From NCBI GenBank assembly GCA_000405345.1, contig ASPC01000050.1, positions 1-14,672 of the forward strand: 14,672 nt of DNA, in the 5' to 3' direction. A model generated the notes under the pieces. The model ran no database searches. It was not told the origin of the DNA and was given only the letters and a program-made list of their open reading frames with translations. The position numbers and the translations under genes were made by a program. Each line of letters begins with the position of its first letter. Position 1 is the stretch's first letter. Positions 13,508 to 14,672 of the stretch are shown one piece after another. Source of the stretch: Atribacteria bacterium SCGC AAA255-N14 (GTDB taxonomy: Bacteria; Atribacterota; JS1; SB-45; 34-128).

Positions 13508-14404
13508 CTAAAGAAGAGCGGTACTGAAATATCTCTCTGCCCGATCAGGTAGTACGGTCACCACCCGGTTACGCCCATTATCTACATGAAGGGCGGCAAA
13601 AACATTTGCCCCAGATGAAGTTCCTACCAATAACCCCTCTTCTCTGGAGAGCTGCCGGGTAGTTTCAATGGCTTCTTCATCAGTAACAGTAAATACCATA
13701 TCCACCATTTTTACATCCAGAACAGCGGGAATAAATCCATCACCAATCCCCTGAATCTGATGAAGTCCTGGTTCTTGGCCTAATAAGGCGGAACTGTTTT
13801 TGGGTTCTACTGCTACAATTTTTACTTTAGGATTCTTTTCCTTTAAAAATTTTCCAATCCCTTGAAGGGTTCCTCCACTCCCTACTCCAGCTACAAATAC
13901 ATCTATCTTCCCCTTCATATCTTCCCAAATTTCAGGGGCAATCTGCTGATAATGAATCTCGGGATTATGGGGATTTACAAACTGGTCGGCTACAAAATAC
14001 TTTTCCGGTTTTGCGTTGGTAATCTCTCTCATCTTTTTTATACTTCCGGGCAGGCTTCCTTGGGCTGAAGTAAAGATAATCTCGCCCCCAAAAGCCTGAA
14101 TTATTTTCTTCCGTTCTTCGCTCATATTTTCAGGCATCACACAAATTACCCGGTAGCCCTTCTGCACTCCTACTAAAGTTAGACCGATTCCGGTATTCCC
14201 GGAAGTAGCCTCTATAATGGTCATACCCGGTTTAAGCTTTCCTTCTTTTTCCGCCATTTCAATGATGTTTTTGGCTACTCTATCTTTAATACTTCCCCCG
14301 GGATTCAAGTGTTCAGCTTTAACAAATACATTTCCCGAAGACATCTTTTTTAATTGAATTAAAGGGATGTTTCCTATTGCATCCAGAACAGAATTTATCA
14401 GCAT
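13508..14404 (-). CDS. cysK: Cysteine synthase (O-acetylserine sulfhydrylase)
   Basis: A 298-aa fold-type II PLP enzyme, near the usual 300-310 aa, making cysteine from O-acetylserine and sulfide. Lys40 in NPGGSIKDR forms the Schiff base. TSGNTG at 67-72 is the substrate-binding loop, GVGSGGT at 173-179 binds the phosphate, GIGDGFIP at 219-226 matches CysK, and Ser263/264 in GTSSGAN contacts the pyridine nitrogen. The IIQAFGGEIIFT stretch is also typical. The start is fixed by AAGGAGG 8-9 nt before the ATG. It has its own promoter and lies after corA. CysM or a cystathionine beta-synthase-like variant is the alternative; the active-site set favours cysteine synthase. The last ten residues (DRAERYFSTALL) match the usual C-terminus. 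Confidence 0.93.
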   Translation of the reverse strand: MLINSVLDAIGNIPLIQLKKMSSGNVFVKAEHLNPGGSIKDRVAKNIIEMAEKEGKLKPGMTIIEATSGNTGIGLTLVGVQKGYRVICVMPENMSEERKKIIQAFGGEIIFTSAQGSLPGSIKKMREITNAKPEKYFVADQFVNPHNPEIHYQQIAPEIWEDMKGKIDVFVAGVGSGGTLQGIGKFLKEKNPKVKIVAVEPKNSSALLGQEPGLHQIQGIGDGFIPAVLDVKMVDMVFTVTDEEAIETTRQLSREEGLLVGTSSGANVFAALHVDNGRNRVVTVLPDRAERYFSTALL

Positions 14405-14461
14405 AAAAGAAGCCTCCTTAAGCAGTTTACAGATATTTTTAAAATAATTTCTTGATTAAGA

Positions 14462-14490
14462 ATTATAACAAGATTAGTCAGGATTTGCAA
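14462..14490 (-). promoter_or_regulatory. Promoter of cysK
   Basis: On the minus strand TTGCAA (14490-14485) is followed after exactly 17 bp by a consensus TATAAT (14467-14462), 58 bp before the cysK start. This is the best promoter match in the window and indicates that cysK is transcribed independently of corA. Confidence 0.75.
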
Positions 14491-14517
14491 GAAAATAAAT
14501 AAGACCAGAGTTTAACT

Positions 14518-14672
14518 TCACATCCATTTTCTCCTTTTAAAAAAGATGACCATAACAATCCCTATAATTAGCATCACTGATAAAATTAACGGGTAGGCCC
14601 AAACCCATTTAAGTTCTGGCATATATTGAAAATTCATGCCATAAACACCGGCGATAAAAGTCAAGGGAATAA
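14518..14672 (-). CDS. corA: CorA-type Mg2+/divalent metal channel, C-terminus (5' partial)
   Basis: Only the last 50 codons are in the window; the start lies beyond the right edge. They read IPLTFIAGVYGMNF at the end of the first pore helix, with the invariant YGMN selectivity motif, then the short periplasmic loop QYMPELKWVWAYP, a second hydrophobic helix (about 15-20 residues from LILSVMLIIG), and a basic tail FFKRRKWM. This is the universal CorA/MIT C-terminal pattern, in which five subunits form a magnesium or cobalt channel. The stop is TGA at 14520-14518. Family is confident; ion preference is inferred. Confidence 0.93.
   Translation of the reverse strand, partial: IPLTFIAGVYGMNFQYMPELKWVWAYPLILSVMLIIGIVMVIFFKRRKWM

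Noticed and set aside
1..14672. CRISPR arrays, tRNA or rRNA genes, intact insertion sequences, phage genes
   Set aside because: No regularly spaced repeats, no cloverleaf or rRNA-like segments, and no transposase, integrase or phage structural proteins were found.

Overview
The window is AT-rich (clearly under 45% GC by eye), densely coded, and has strong AGGAGG-type ribosome binding sites. It looks like a low-GC anaerobic bacterium, either Firmicutes-like or from a candidate phylum with similar gene content. There is no rRNA, tRNA or other taxonomic marker, so the lineage cannot be fixed.

Layout from left to right. (1) 1-734, +: the C-terminal half of the ATPase of a BMP/Nup-type nucleoside ABC importer, cut by the window edge, followed by a hairpin resembling a dispersed genomic repeat. 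(2) 1108-1314, +: a dodecin that lacks both residues usually needed for flavin binding. (3) 1689-4782, +: a probable operon of a MalY/PatB-type C-S lyase, an OFA-family MFS transporter and a small PNPOx-fold flavoprotein. (4) 5070-6263, +: an Fsr-like MFS transporter. (5) 6414-7249, +: arsenite methyltransferase arsM, split by a one-base deletion in an A tract, then a bidirectional terminator. (6) 7333-7751, -: a c-di-GMP-I (GEMM-I) riboswitch with a U tract, followed by an 82-aa membrane-anchored peptide. (7) 7981-9787: a broken sugar/nucleoside locus. A ribokinase with an intact promoter and LacI-type operator runs head-on into a truncated permease, and the companion permease is intact. (8) 9982-10131, -: an unlisted 49-aa highly charged protein. 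(9) 10448-13251, -: a Gfo/Idh/MocA oxidoreductase and a three-PAS GGDEF diguanylate cyclase. (10) 13508-14672, -: cysK with its own good promoter, and the C-terminus of corA.

Two stories stand out. First, a riboswitch that senses c-di-GMP sits upstream of an undescribed small exported or membrane peptide, and a diguanylate cyclase with intact GGDEF and I-site lies about 4 kb away. This may be a local c-di-GMP output circuit. Second, the nucleoside/ribose uptake locus is rearranged. The 3' halves of two convergent genes (rbsK and the second permease) are missing at one junction near 8295. The ATPase at the left edge and the permeases about 9 kb away would be adjacent and co-oriented if the intervening DNA were inverted. 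Either the genome is decaying or rearranged here, or this is an assembly join; read mapping across the junction would decide.
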